This document shows, in pieces, positions 9,082 to 17,752 of a DNA stretch of 64,000 bases. Source of the DNA: Streptomyces lydicus (lineage in GTDB: Bacteria > Actinomycetota > Actinomycetes > Streptomycetales > Streptomycetaceae); the NCBI RefSeq assembly GCF_001729485.1, contig NZ_CP017157.1, positions 4,278,001-4,342,000 on the forward strand, in the 5' to 3' direction. The translations under genes were made by a program, and so were the position numbers. The notes beneath the pieces were generated by a model. That model saw only the letters and a list, made by a program, of their open reading frames with translations. It ran no database searches and was not told the origin of the DNA. Numbering within the stretch: position 1 is the first letter of the stretch; each line of letters starts with the position of its first letter.

Positions 9082-10133
9082 AGGCCACCCAGCGCACCGT
9101 ACGCCTCGACCTCGCCGAGCCGTTGCGCATCTCCCGCTCCACCATGGCCGCCCGCGACGCCGTGTGGCTGACCGTCGAACACGACGGGCTGCGCGGCCAC
9201 GGCGAGGCCGTCACCAGCGTCTACTACGGCCTCGACGCCGGCACCCTCGAACGGCTCCTCGCTGCCGTCGCCACCGACCTCCTGCGCTTCCGCGACCCCG
9301 AGAGCGCCCTGGCCACCCTGCGGGCGGGCGAACTGGCGGGGGAAGACACCCCGCCGGCCGTCACCGCCGCCGTCGAGTCCGCGCTCCTCGATCTCGCCGG
9401 CAAACACGCCGGCAGCCCGGTCCACCGGCTCCTCGGCGCCGCCACCGCCCCGGTGGCCGCAACGGCCCGCACCATCGGCATCACCTCGCCGGTGCGCGCC
9501 GCGGCCGAGGCACGATGCCTCACGGCGAGCGGCTTCGAGGTCATCAAGGTCAAGGCGGGGGCGCCCGACCCCGAGGAGGACGTGGAGCGGGTGCGCGTCA
9601 TACGTGACGCCGCGCCCCGGGCCCGGCTGCTCCTCGACCCCAACGGCGCCTGGACCACGGCCCAGGCCGACGCCCTGCTGCCCTGGTTCGCGGAACTCGG
9701 AGTCGAGGCTGTCGAACAGCCCCTCGCTCCCGGCGATCCGGAGGCGCTCGGCGCGCTCGCCGCACGCTCACCACTGCCGGTCATCGCCGACGAGGACGCG
9801 GTGAGCCTGGAGGACGCCCGCCGCCTGGCCGGACGCGTGCACGGTGTCAACGTCAAGCTCGCCAAGTGCGGCGGTGTTCACGCGGCCCTGCGCATCGCCG
9901 AGGCGATCGACGGCAGCGGCACCGCGCTGATGCTCGGCTGCCTCACCGCCAGCAGCCTCGGCCTCGCCCCGGCCATCCACCTGGCCGACCGCGCCCGCTG
10001 GGCCGACCTCGACGGACACCTGCTGCTCGCACGCGACCCGTGGACCGGGATCGGCGGCACGGACGGCTTCGTACGGGCAAGCGATCTGCCCGGTCTGGGA
10101 GTCCGGCGCAGCCCGGGGGAGGAGGGGGCGTGA
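9078..10133 (+). CDS. Enolase-superfamily enzyme, dipeptide-epimerase-like
   Basis: 351 residues from the GTG at 9078, overlapping the previous stop. Residues match the muconate-lactonizing / Ala-Glu epimerase group: a KxK pair (Lys157, Lys159), metal ligands Asp187, Glu213 and Asp238, and the opposing catalytic Lys260, with family-typical spacing. A DLDGHLLL segment near the C-terminus also fits. Such enzymes remove and return an alpha proton, commonly racemising one residue of a dipeptide. Here it would set stereochemistry in an ATP-grasp-made product. This recalls the separate histidine racemase (CntK) of staphylopine loci, which is a different protein family. Confidence 0.88.
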   Translation: MKATQRTVRLDLAEPLRISRSTMAARDAVWLTVEHDGLRGHGEAVTSVYYGLDAGTLERLLAAVATDLLRFRDPESALATLRAGELAGEDTPPAVTAAVESALLDLAGKHAGSPVHRLLGAATAPVAATARTIGITSPVRAAAEARCLTASGFEVIKVKAGAPDPEEDVERVRVIRDAAPRARLLLDPNGAWTTAQADALLPWFAELGVEAVEQPLAPGDPEALGALAARSPLPVIADEDAVSLEDARRLAGRVHGVNVKLAKCGGVHAALRIAEAIDGSGTALMLGCLTASSLGLAPAIHLADRARWADLDGHLLLARDPWTGIGGTDGFVRASDLPGLGVRRSPGEEGA

Positions 10134-11389
10134 AGATCTGGCACGAGATGCGCCGATTCCCCCTGGCCGTCCGCCTCCTGCTGGTCAACCAGCTCGGTGT
10201 CAACACCGGCTTCTACCTCCTCATCCCCTACCTCGCCACCCACCTCAGCCAGAACCTGGGCATGTCGGCGGCTGTCGTGGGGATCGTCCTCGGCGTCCGC
10301 AACCTCAGCCAGCAGGGCCTGTTCCTCATCGGCGGCTCCGCCTCCGACCGGCTCGGCGCGCGCGGCGTCATCATCGCCGGCTGCGCCCTGCGCACCGCGG
10401 GGTTCGCGCTGTTCGCGCTGGGCGACGGGCTGACCGTACTGCTCGCCGCCTCCGTGCTCAGCGGACTCGCCGGCGCCTTGTTCAACCCGGCCGTGCGCGC
10501 CTACCTCGCACAGGAGGCGGGCGAGCGCAAGGCGGAGGCGTTCGCCCTGTTCAACGTCTTCGCCACCACCGGCGCGTTGATCGGTCCGCTGCTGGGCAGC
10601 GCACTGCTGCTCGTCGACTTCCGCACGTCCGCGCTCACCGCCGCCGGCATCTTCGCCGTCCTCACCGTCGCCCAGGCCGTTGTCCTGCCCGCGCGCAAGG
10701 TGGAGCCGAGGGAGGGCGGCGTCCTCGCCGACTGGCGTGAGGTCCTCGGCAACCGCGCCTTTCTGGCCTTCGCGCTCGCCATGGTCGGCATGTTCACCCT
10801 GCAGAACCAGCTCTACCTGCTGCTGCCCGACGGGGCCCGGCGGACCACCGGCTGGGACGGCGCGGCGGGCCTCGTCTTCCTCGTCGGCACCGTCACCAAC
10901 CTCACCCTGCAACTGCGCATCACACGCGCCCTCAAAGGCCGTGGATCCAGGGCGCGTTGGATCTCAGTCGGGCTCGTTGTGATGGCGCTGTCCTTCCTGC
11001 CGCCGGCGCTGGTGGCAGGCGGGTCCGGCGCCCCGGACGGCACCGCCGACGCGGTGCTGCGCACGCTGCCCGTCCTGCTCGGTGCGCTCCTGCTCTACCT
11101 CGGCGTCATGATCGCCCAGCCTTTCGTGCTGGAGCTCATCCCCGGATTCGGCCGTACGGAGCTGACCGGCACCTACTACGGGATCTTCTACGTGGTCTCC
11201 GGCATCGCCGCCGCGGTCGGCAACACCGCCGTCGGCTGGTCCATGGACACCGGGGAACACGGCGCCCCCTGGCTGCCCTGGGCGTGCTGCGCCCTGTTCG
11301 GCCTCGCCTCCGCATGCGGCGTGGCCTGGCTGCACCGGCGCAACGCGCTGCCGACGACGCCGAAGCCGGCCCTGACGGCGGCGGCCTGA
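10130..11389 (+). CDS. MFS transporter, probable product exporter
   Basis: 419 residues from GTG 10130, overlapping the epimerase stop codon and preceded by GGGGGAGGAGG. About 12 hydrophobic segments are visible. The MFS loop motif appears as GGSASDRLGARGVIIAG after the second segment. Position among biosynthetic genes and ahead of an importer suggests it exports the apo-ligand, as CntE does in staphylopine loci. It could instead be a drug exporter. Confidence 0.88.
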   Translation: MKIWHEMRRFPLAVRLLLVNQLGVNTGFYLLIPYLATHLSQNLGMSAAVVGIVLGVRNLSQQGLFLIGGSASDRLGARGVIIAGCALRTAGFALFALGDGLTVLLAASVLSGLAGALFNPAVRAYLAQEAGERKAEAFALFNVFATTGALIGPLLGSALLLVDFRTSALTAAGIFAVLTVAQAVVLPARKVEPREGGVLADWREVLGNRAFLAFALAMVGMFTLQNQLYLLLPDGARRTTGWDGAAGLVFLVGTVTNLTLQLRITRALKGRGSRARWISVGLVVMALSFLPPALVAGGSGAPDGTADAVLRTLPVLLGALLLYLGVMIAQPFVLELIPGFGRTELTGTYYGIFYVVSGIAAAVGNTAVGWSMDTGEHGAPWLPWACCALFGLASACGVAWLHRRNALPTTPKPALTAAA

Positions 11390-11401
11390 GGAAGGAGACG
11401 A

Positions 11402-12244
11402 ATGACCCGCACCGCCACCGAGGACATGGACAACCTGCTCACCGACAACCCCGAGCTGTACGAGGCCCGTTTTCCCGACGCCGACCGGCTGGCCGGACGC
11501 TGGACGGAGGACTGCCTGCGGCGGTACGGCGCGGGCCCGCGGGTGCTGGACATGGGCTGCGGCACCGGCCGTGACGCCGCCCATCTGCACGCCGTCGGCC
11601 GAATGGTGACCGGCGTCGACCTCTCCGAGGCGATGCTCGCCCATGCCCGCGCCCACCACCCCGGGCCCGCGTACGTCCGTGCCGACCTGCACGGCTTCGA
11701 CCTGGGCCACAGCGCGTTCGACGCGGTCGTCTGCCTGGACAGTTCCTTGCTGTACTGCCACACCAATGCCCAGCTCGACGGCTTTCTGGCCTCCTGCCGT
11801 CGCGCGCTGACCCCGGGCGGCCTGCTCGTCGCGGAGATGCGTAACGGCGCCTATTTCCTGGGCCGTACCGACCTGCTCGACACCCCCACCGTCCACCAGT
11901 TCGCCTGGCAGGGCACCGCCTACCGGTCCACCACCACGCTCACCGTGGACCGCACCGCCCAACTCCTGCGCCGAACCCGCGTATGGACCGCGGATGACGG
12001 ATCACCGCCCGTCGAACAGCGCTCCGCATGGCGGCTGCTCTTCCCGCTGGAACTCCGCCGTCTCCTGGCGGCGCACGCCTTCGAGGTCCTCGACCTGCAC
12101 GACGGTCCGGGCCCGCGCACCGAGCCGCCCTGGCGAGAAGGCATGCCCCCTGGCGATGCGACCGATGCCGACCGGCTGCACGTCGTCGCCCGGCTCACCG
12201 AGCCCGCACCGTGCCCCCTTCACACCACGAGGACACCCGCATGA
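11402..12244 (+). CDS. Class I SAM-dependent methyltransferase
   Basis: 280 residues with RBS GAAGGAG 5 nt before the ATG. The SAM-binding motif I is VLDMGCGTGRDAA (about 49-61); the motif II acidic residue is in VTGVDLSEAML and motif IV is FDAVVCLDSSL. The rest matches small-molecule methyltransferases with a C-terminal beta-sheet cap. Likely modifies the pathway product by N-, O- or C-methylation. Overlaps the following lipoprotein gene by ATGA. Confidence 0.85.
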   Translation: MTRTATEDMDNLLTDNPELYEARFPDADRLAGRWTEDCLRRYGAGPRVLDMGCGTGRDAAHLHAVGRMVTGVDLSEAMLAHARAHHPGPAYVRADLHGFDLGHSAFDAVVCLDSSLLYCHTNAQLDGFLASCRRALTPGGLLVAEMRNGAYFLGRTDLLDTPTVHQFAWQGTAYRSTTTLTVDRTAQLLRRTRVWTADDGSPPVEQRSAWRLLFPLELRRLLAAHAFEVLDLHDGPGPRTEPPWREGMPPGDATDADRLHVVARLTEPAPCPLHTTRTPA

Positions 12245-13848
12245 ACGAAGAAACCGCCCGCCACCTCGCCTCCCCGGCCGTACCTTCCTTCCCGGGCCTG
12301 CGCCGCCGCGGCTTCCTCGCCGCCACGGGTGCCGCCTCGCTCGGCGCACTCGCGCTCACCGGTTGCGGCGGGCCCGGCTCCGAGGACGGCACGGGCAAGG
12401 GCGACGGCCGGCCCCGACGGGGCGGCCGGCTGCGCGCCGCCTTCGCCGGAGGCGGCGCGAGCGAGACCCTCGACCCCCACCTGGCCAACCTCTTCGCCGA
12501 TGTCGCCCGTGCCAAGGCGCTCTTCGACAAGCTCGCCGACTACGGTGCCGACCTGTCCGCGCAACCCCGCCTCGCCGAGAAGTGGCAGGCGAACAAGGCC
12601 CTGGACCGCTGGCAGGTCACCCTGCGCAAGGCCACCTTCCACAACGGCAAGCCGGTCACCGCCCAGGACGTCCTGTACAGCTACCGCCGGATCGCCGACC
12701 CCAAGAAGGGGTTCCGCGCCAAGGCGTCCCTGGAACCCATCGACCTCGACGCGAGCCGCGCCACCGGCAAGCGGAGCCTGGAGTTCGTTCTCAAGCGCCC
12801 CACCGCCGAATTTCCGAACATCCTGGCCGCGTTCGGCGCGTACATCGTCCCCGAGAAGGCGACCGCCTTCGACGAGAAGCCGATCGGCTCCGGCCCCTTC
12901 CGCTTCGTCTCCTTCGCCCCCGGCCGCTCGGCCGTCCTCCGTCGCTACGACGACTACTGGGAGGGCGCCCCGCACCTCGACGAGATCGAGTTCGTCGTCG
13001 CCAACGAGGAGTCCGCCCGCGTCAACGCACTCCTCGGCGGACAGGTCGAGTACGCGCACGAACTCGACCCGACCACCGCCCGCGCGCACGAGGGGAAGGG
13101 ACAGATCGAGATCGTCCGGCTGCGCAACAGCGCCATGCAGGGCTTCGCGATGAAGACCGACCGGGCCCCGTTCGACGACAAGCGGGTGCGCCAGGCGTTC
13201 TTCCTCATCGCCGACCGGAAGGAGCTCGTCGCCGGCGCCCTGTCCGGTGCCGGCGAGATCGGCAACGACCTGTTCGGCAAGGGCTACGAGTACTACGCCG
13301 ACGGCCTCCCCCAGCGCGAGCAGGACCTGGGCCGCGCCCGCGCCCTGCTGAAGCAGGCCGGCGCCGAGAAGCTCAAGGTCACCCTCGACACCTCGGCCGT
13401 CGCCGCCGGATTCACCGAGGCCGCCAGCATCTTCCGCGACCAGGCCGCCAAGGCGGGCGTCACCATCGACGTCAGGACGGGCAGCAAGGACACGTACTGG
13501 AGCGACATCCTCGACTCCGGCACCCTGTGCTGCTACCGCTCCGGAGCCATGCCCATCGAGGCCCACCTCTCCCAACGGCTGCTGACCGACTCCACCACCA
13601 ACGCCACCGAGTGGCACCACAAGGACTTCGACGCCCTCTACCAACAAGCGCAGTCCACCCGCGACACCAAGGACCGGGCGGCCGTCTACGCACGCATGCA
13701 GCGCCGCCTTTACACCGAAGGCGGCTTCCTGATCTGGGGCTTCGCCGACTGGATCCTGGGAACGGCCCGTGAAGTGCGAGGAGTTGACCGGAAGGCGCCC
13801 GCCAACACGCTCGACTGGGCCCGGTTCGACAAGGTGTGGCTGGCGTGA
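12241..13848 (+). CDS. Solute-binding lipoprotein, peptide/nickel ABC family
   Basis: 535 residues from ATG 12241. The N-terminus contains a Tat-like RRRGFLAAT and a lipobox LTGC with the lipidated Cys at residue 42. The mature part is an SBP family 5 (OppA/DppA/NikA/CntA) domain: KWQANKALDRWQVTLRKATF early, IGSGPFRFV in the middle, then a long C-terminal lobe. CntA-type members bind metal-metallophore complexes. With two permeases and a double ATPase downstream it forms a complete importer, probably for the metal-loaded product of this operon. Confidence 0.88.
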   Translation: MNEETARHLASPAVPSFPGLRRRGFLAATGAASLGALALTGCGGPGSEDGTGKGDGRPRRGGRLRAAFAGGGASETLDPHLANLFADVARAKALFDKLADYGADLSAQPRLAEKWQANKALDRWQVTLRKATFHNGKPVTAQDVLYSYRRIADPKKGFRAKASLEPIDLDASRATGKRSLEFVLKRPTAEFPNILAAFGAYIVPEKATAFDEKPIGSGPFRFVSFAPGRSAVLRRYDDYWEGAPHLDEIEFVVANEESARVNALLGGQVEYAHELDPTTARAHEGKGQIEIVRLRNSAMQGFAMKTDRAPFDDKRVRQAFFLIADRKELVAGALSGAGEIGNDLFGKGYEYYADGLPQREQDLGRARALLKQAGAEKLKVTLDTSAVAAGFTEAASIFRDQAAKAGVTIDVRTGSKDTYWSDILDSGTLCCYRSGAMPIEAHLSQRLLTDSTTNATEWHHKDFDALYQQAQSTRDTKDRAAVYARMQRRLYTEGGFLIWGFADWILGTAREVRGVDRKAPANTLDWARFDKVWLA

Positions 13849-14798
13849 GGGGACTGCGCTCCTTCGTCGCCCGGCGGCTGCTCCTCGGCGTCGCACAGAC
13901 CGTGGCCGTCGTGCTGCTGGTCTTCGCGCTCACCGAGGCGCTGCCGGGCGACGCCGCCGTCGCCCTCGCCGGCGACCAGCCCGACCCCGCCCGTATCGCG
14001 GCCCTCCGCGAGGCCATGCACCTCGACCGGCCGGCATACGAGCGGCTGGCCGAGTGGGCGGCGGGCCTGTTGCACGGTGACTTCGGCACCTCCGTGACCT
14101 CCGGACGGCCCGTCAGCCAGTACCTCGCCGACGGCTTCGGGCCGACCCTGCTGCTGGCCGCGCTCACCGTGGCACTGCTCGTCCCGGCCGGCTTCGGCCT
14201 CGGCGTACTGGCCGCCCGCCACGAAGGGCGACTCGTCGACCGGCTGATCAGCTCCGTGACGCTCGCGGTCCACGCGGTTCCCGAATTCGCCCTCGCGGTG
14301 CTGCTGGTGGCCGTCTTCGCCCTCCACCTGGGCTGGCTGCCGGCCACCGCCGTCGGCTACGGCACCGACCTGCTCGCGCACCCCGCAGCGCTGCTCCTGC
14401 CCGTCCTCGTACTGCTCGCCCGGCCGGTGTGCTCGCTGGCCCGCCTGGTCCGCGCCGGCATGGTCGATGCCCTGGCCGCGCCGTATGCGGTGCACGCCCG
14501 CCGCTACGGAGTCGGCGGCGCCCGCGTCCGCTACGCCCACGCCCTGCCCAACGCCCTCGCTCCGGCCGTCCAGCAGCTCGCCCGCACCATCGACTGGCTG
14601 CTGAGCGGCGTCATCGTCGTGGAGGCCCTCTTCGTGATCCCCGGACTCGGCACCGTCCTGCTCAACGCCGTCGCCGAACGCGACGTACCGGTGGTGCAGG
14701 GCCTCGCCGTGGTGTTCGGCGTCCTGACCGTCGTGCTCAACCTCGGCGCCGACCTGGTCACCCACCGACTCGCACCCCGAGCGGGGGTGGCCGCGTGA
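13845..14798 (+). CDS. DppB/NikB-type ABC permease
   Basis: 317 residues from GTG 13845, overlapping the SBP stop. It begins with the family signature RRLLLGVAQTVAVVLLVFALTE-type first membrane helix, has about six membrane segments, and an EAA-like region near YGVGGARVRYAHALPNALAP. It ends with VVEALFVIPGLG and QGLAVVFGVL, as in Opp/Nik B permeases. Pairs with the next gene. Confidence 0.88.
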   Translation: MRGLRSFVARRLLLGVAQTVAVVLLVFALTEALPGDAAVALAGDQPDPARIAALREAMHLDRPAYERLAEWAAGLLHGDFGTSVTSGRPVSQYLADGFGPTLLLAALTVALLVPAGFGLGVLAARHEGRLVDRLISSVTLAVHAVPEFALAVLLVAVFALHLGWLPATAVGYGTDLLAHPAALLLPVLVLLARPVCSLARLVRAGMVDALAAPYAVHARRYGVGGARVRYAHALPNALAPAVQQLARTIDWLLSGVIVVEALFVIPGLGTVLLNAVAERDVPVVQGLAVVFGVLTVVLNLGADLVTHRLAPRAGVAA

Positions 14799-15661
14799 CC
14801 CGCACGCCCTCCTCGCAGGTCGCCGGTTCCTGTGCGGTCGTCCGACCACGCCGCGCGGGCCGCTACGCCCTCGGGCTCGCCGTCATCTCCGTACCGCTCG
14901 CCCTCGCCGTCCTGGGACCGGTGTGCGCAGACGACCCGGGCACGCGGGCCGCCTCCTTCACCCTCGGCGACGGACACTGGTTCGGCACCGACTTCGTGGG
15001 CCGTGACGTGTGGCGTCAGGTCCTGCTCGGCGGCCGGCCGGTGGTGCTGACCGCGCTCGCCGCGACGGCCCTGGCCTACCTCGTGGCGCTGCCCCTCGGC
15101 CTCATCGCCGCGCTCACCCACCGTCGCTGGCTGGAGGAGACACTGATGCGGCCGCTGGACGTGGTGCTGGCGGTGCCGTCCCTGCTGCTGATCCTGCTGG
15201 TGGCCTCCGTGCTCACACCGGGCGCCGTCGGGCTCGCCCTGCTCGTCGCGCTGGTCAATGTCCCGGACGCGGCGCGGATCGTGCGCGCGGCCGCCGCCGA
15301 GGCCGCGGCGCGCCCCGCGGTCGAGGCGCTGCGCATGCAGGGCGAGACGTGGTGGCGCACGGCCGTCGGTTACGTCGGCCGCTCGATACTGCGCACCATG
15401 GCCGCCGACGCCGGCACCCGGCTCACCGGCGTGCTGTACCTCGTGGCCACGGCAGCGTTCCTCGGCGTCGGCGTCGTGCCGGACGCCGCCGACTGGGCGG
15501 TGATGGTGGACCGCAACCGCACCGGACTGTTCGTGCAGCCCTGGGCCGTGGTGGTGCCCGCGCTGCTGATCGTCGCGCTGACCACGGGCAGCAACCTGCT
15601 CTTCGACGCGGCACTCCACAAGCCCGGCCGGCGCCGGGGAGAGAGGAAACCACGGCCGTGA
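14795..15661 (+). CDS. DppC/NikC-type ABC permease
   Basis: 288 residues from GTG 14795, overlapping the previous stop. The N-terminal HWFGTDFVGRDVWRQVL motif is diagnostic for the C-type permease of Opp/Dpp/Nik transporters. Five to six membrane helices follow, with an EAA-like loop around AVEALRMQGETWWRTA. Forms the membrane channel with the preceding permease. Confidence 0.88.
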   Translation: MTRTPSSQVAGSCAVVRPRRAGRYALGLAVISVPLALAVLGPVCADDPGTRAASFTLGDGHWFGTDFVGRDVWRQVLLGGRPVVLTALAATALAYLVALPLGLIAALTHRRWLEETLMRPLDVVLAVPSLLLILLVASVLTPGAVGLALLVALVNVPDAARIVRAAAAEAAARPAVEALRMQGETWWRTAVGYVGRSILRTMAADAGTRLTGVLYLVATAAFLGVGVVPDAADWAVMVDRNRTGLFVQPWAVVVPALLIVALTTGSNLLFDAALHKPGRRRGERKPRP

Positions 15662-17271
15662 CCGACCGGAACGATACGACTGCACCGACGGGCGCAGACA
15701 CCGGTGACGGGCCGGCCCCCGTCGCGGAGATCCGGGACCTGCGTGTGGAGATCGACGGTCGGGTGATCGTGGACGGCGTGCAGTTGCGGGCTCTGCCCGG
15801 CAAGGTGACTGCGCTGGTCGGAGCCTCCGGCAGCGGCAAGACCACCACGGGCCTCGCCCTGCTCGGCGCGTACCCATCGGGTGCCCGGGTCACCGGCGAC
15901 GTCCGCGTGGCGGCGGACGGCCCGGTCGGATACGTGCCTCAGCATCCGGCGTCCGTGCTCAACCCCGCCCGCCGGGTCTCGGCGCTGCTGACCGACATCG
16001 CCCGCACCCAGGTGCGCGACCTGCCCCGCAACCAGCGCCGGGCGGCCGTCCGCGAACGCATCCTGCGGGCTCTGTCGGACGCTCAGCTCGCGGACGGTGA
16101 GGCGCTGTTGTCGCGCTATCCGCACCAGCTGTCCGGTGGCCAGCAGCAGCGCGTCGTCCTCGCGCAGGCGCTGCTGCTCGGTGCCCGCGTCATCGTCGCC
16201 GACGAACCCACCACCGGCCAGGACGCGCTGACCAAGGCCCGCATCGTCGACCAGCTGGCAGCGCTGGCGGCACGCGGCATCGCGGTCGTGCTGCTCAGCC
16301 ATGATCTCGACGTGGTGCATGCACTGGCCGACGAGGTCCTTGTCATGCGGGCGGGCCGGGTCGTGGAATCGGGCCCGGTCCAGCGGCTGTGGCGCGCACC
16401 GCGTCACGAATGGACCCGACAACTGCTCGATGCCCGGCCGTCGCCCACCGGGCACGAGCCTCCGCAAGACAGCGGACAGGCAGTGCTGCACGTACGCCAT
16501 CTCACCGCGCGCCACCGCGACGGCGTCATCGGTGCCGGTGTGGTGCTACGAACCCCGGAACTCGCCCTGCACCCTGGTGAGTCGCTGGCTGTCGTCGGCC
16601 GCTCAGGCAGCGGGAAGACCACCCTCGCCCGCTGCCTGGCCGGGCTCCATCGTGACCACGACGGCCAGGTGCACCTCGACGGCACCGCGCTGCCGCGCAG
16701 CGTACGGCACCGCAATCGCGCAGAGTTGGCGGCCGTGCAGTACGTCTTCCAGGACGCGCGGGCCGCCTTCGACGAGCACTGCCCCGTCCTTGACCAGGTC
16801 GCCCGCACCGCGGTACGCCTGCGCGGCACCGATCATCTGTCGGCCGCTCAGGAAGCTCTGACAACACTGATCAGCCTCGGCCTCCGGCCCGAAACGACCC
16901 ACCGTCTCCCCTCGGAGCTCTCCGGCGGCGAACTCCAGCGGGCGGCCCTGGCCCGCGCCCTGTTGGCCCGGCCCCGGGTCCTGATCTGCGACGAGATCAC
17001 CTCGGGTCTCGACTCGGTCACGCGCCGCGGCATCCTCGACTCGCTTGCGGTTCTGCTCCGCGACCGTCCGGACATGTCCCTCATGCTGATCACCCACGAC
17101 CTGGAGACCGCACGTCTGGCCCACCGCATCGCCGTACTGGACGCGGGCGAGCTGGTCGAACAGGGCCCGGCCCACCGGATACTGACCGAGCCGCGGCACC
17201 CGTTCACCGTCTCACTCATGGAGACGACGGCACGCCTGGCGGCGGAGACTGCCCCGCCGGGAGCCTGGTGA
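15658..17271 (+). CDS. Fused double ABC-transporter ATPase (DppD+DppF type)
   Basis: 537 residues from GTG 15658. Two complete nucleotide-binding domains lie in one chain. Domain 1 has Walker A GASGSGKTT (about 58), signature LSGGQQQRV (about 158) and Walker B VIVADEPTTG. Domain 2 has Walker A GRSGSGKTT (about 315), signature LSGGELQRA (about 421) and Walker B VLICDEITSG. In most Opp/Nik systems, and in CntDF, these are two proteins. It is the last gene of the operon. I see no clear terminator before the relic at 17302. Confidence 0.9.
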   Translation: MTDRNDTTAPTGADTGDGPAPVAEIRDLRVEIDGRVIVDGVQLRALPGKVTALVGASGSGKTTTGLALLGAYPSGARVTGDVRVAADGPVGYVPQHPASVLNPARRVSALLTDIARTQVRDLPRNQRRAAVRERILRALSDAQLADGEALLSRYPHQLSGGQQQRVVLAQALLLGARVIVADEPTTGQDALTKARIVDQLAALAARGIAVVLLSHDLDVVHALADEVLVMRAGRVVESGPVQRLWRAPRHEWTRQLLDARPSPTGHEPPQDSGQAVLHVRHLTARHRDGVIGAGVVLRTPELALHPGESLAVVGRSGSGKTTLARCLAGLHRDHDGQVHLDGTALPRSVRHRNRAELAAVQYVFQDARAAFDEHCPVLDQVARTAVRLRGTDHLSAAQEALTTLISLGLRPETTHRLPSELSGGELQRAALARALLARPRVLICDEITSGLDSVTRRGILDSLAVLLRDRPDMSLMLITHDLETARLAHRIAVLDAGELVEQGPAHRILTEPRHPFTVSLMETTARLAAETAPPGAW

Positions 17272-17301
17272 AGCCCACCGCCGGGTCACGCGCATCGAAA
17301 A

Positions 17302-17700
17302 TCAGGCGGCGTCCGGCAGTGCCAGCCATTCCTGCCAGGACAGGTCCCGGCCGACGAAGCATGGACGCTCAAAGGGCCACTCGTCAGTGATCCACCGCGG
17401 GATCAAGGTGTCGAGGGCGTGCTCCAGCGCGGTTCCCACGCGCGGTCGTCCACGACCCACCAGGAAATCTCCGCGTCGAAGCCCGCCTTGCGCGCCGGGT
17501 CGATGTAGACGCAGCCGAGCAGGGCGTGCCCGCGTCGTCGAACAGGGCGTAGTTGAAGGACTCGTGCGCCGCAATCTCCCTCTCGGCAGACGTATCGAGG
17601 CCGGGCGCGCCGGGTCCGGGCACTCCGCGTGTCCTGGGGTCCGGTCACGATGGGCAGCCGGGTCCGGGGGTACCCAGGCATGATGAGGAAGAAGCCTGTC
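17302..17700 (-). pseudogene. GNAT acetyltransferase relic with frameshifts
   Basis: Three minus-strand frames join into one acetyltransferase C-terminal half. FNYALFDDAG comes first, then GCVYIDPARKAGFDAEISWW, then WPFERPCFVGRDLSWQEW ending LALPDAA at the stop 17302-17304. The reading frame changes at least twice and no intact N-terminus is present. It lies directly behind the metallophore-like operon but shows no functional tie. Confidence 0.75.
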
Positions 17701-17752
17701 TTGCTGGCGACCGGTGCCGGGACAAGGCGCTCTTGTCCGGGAAGGCGCGGTG

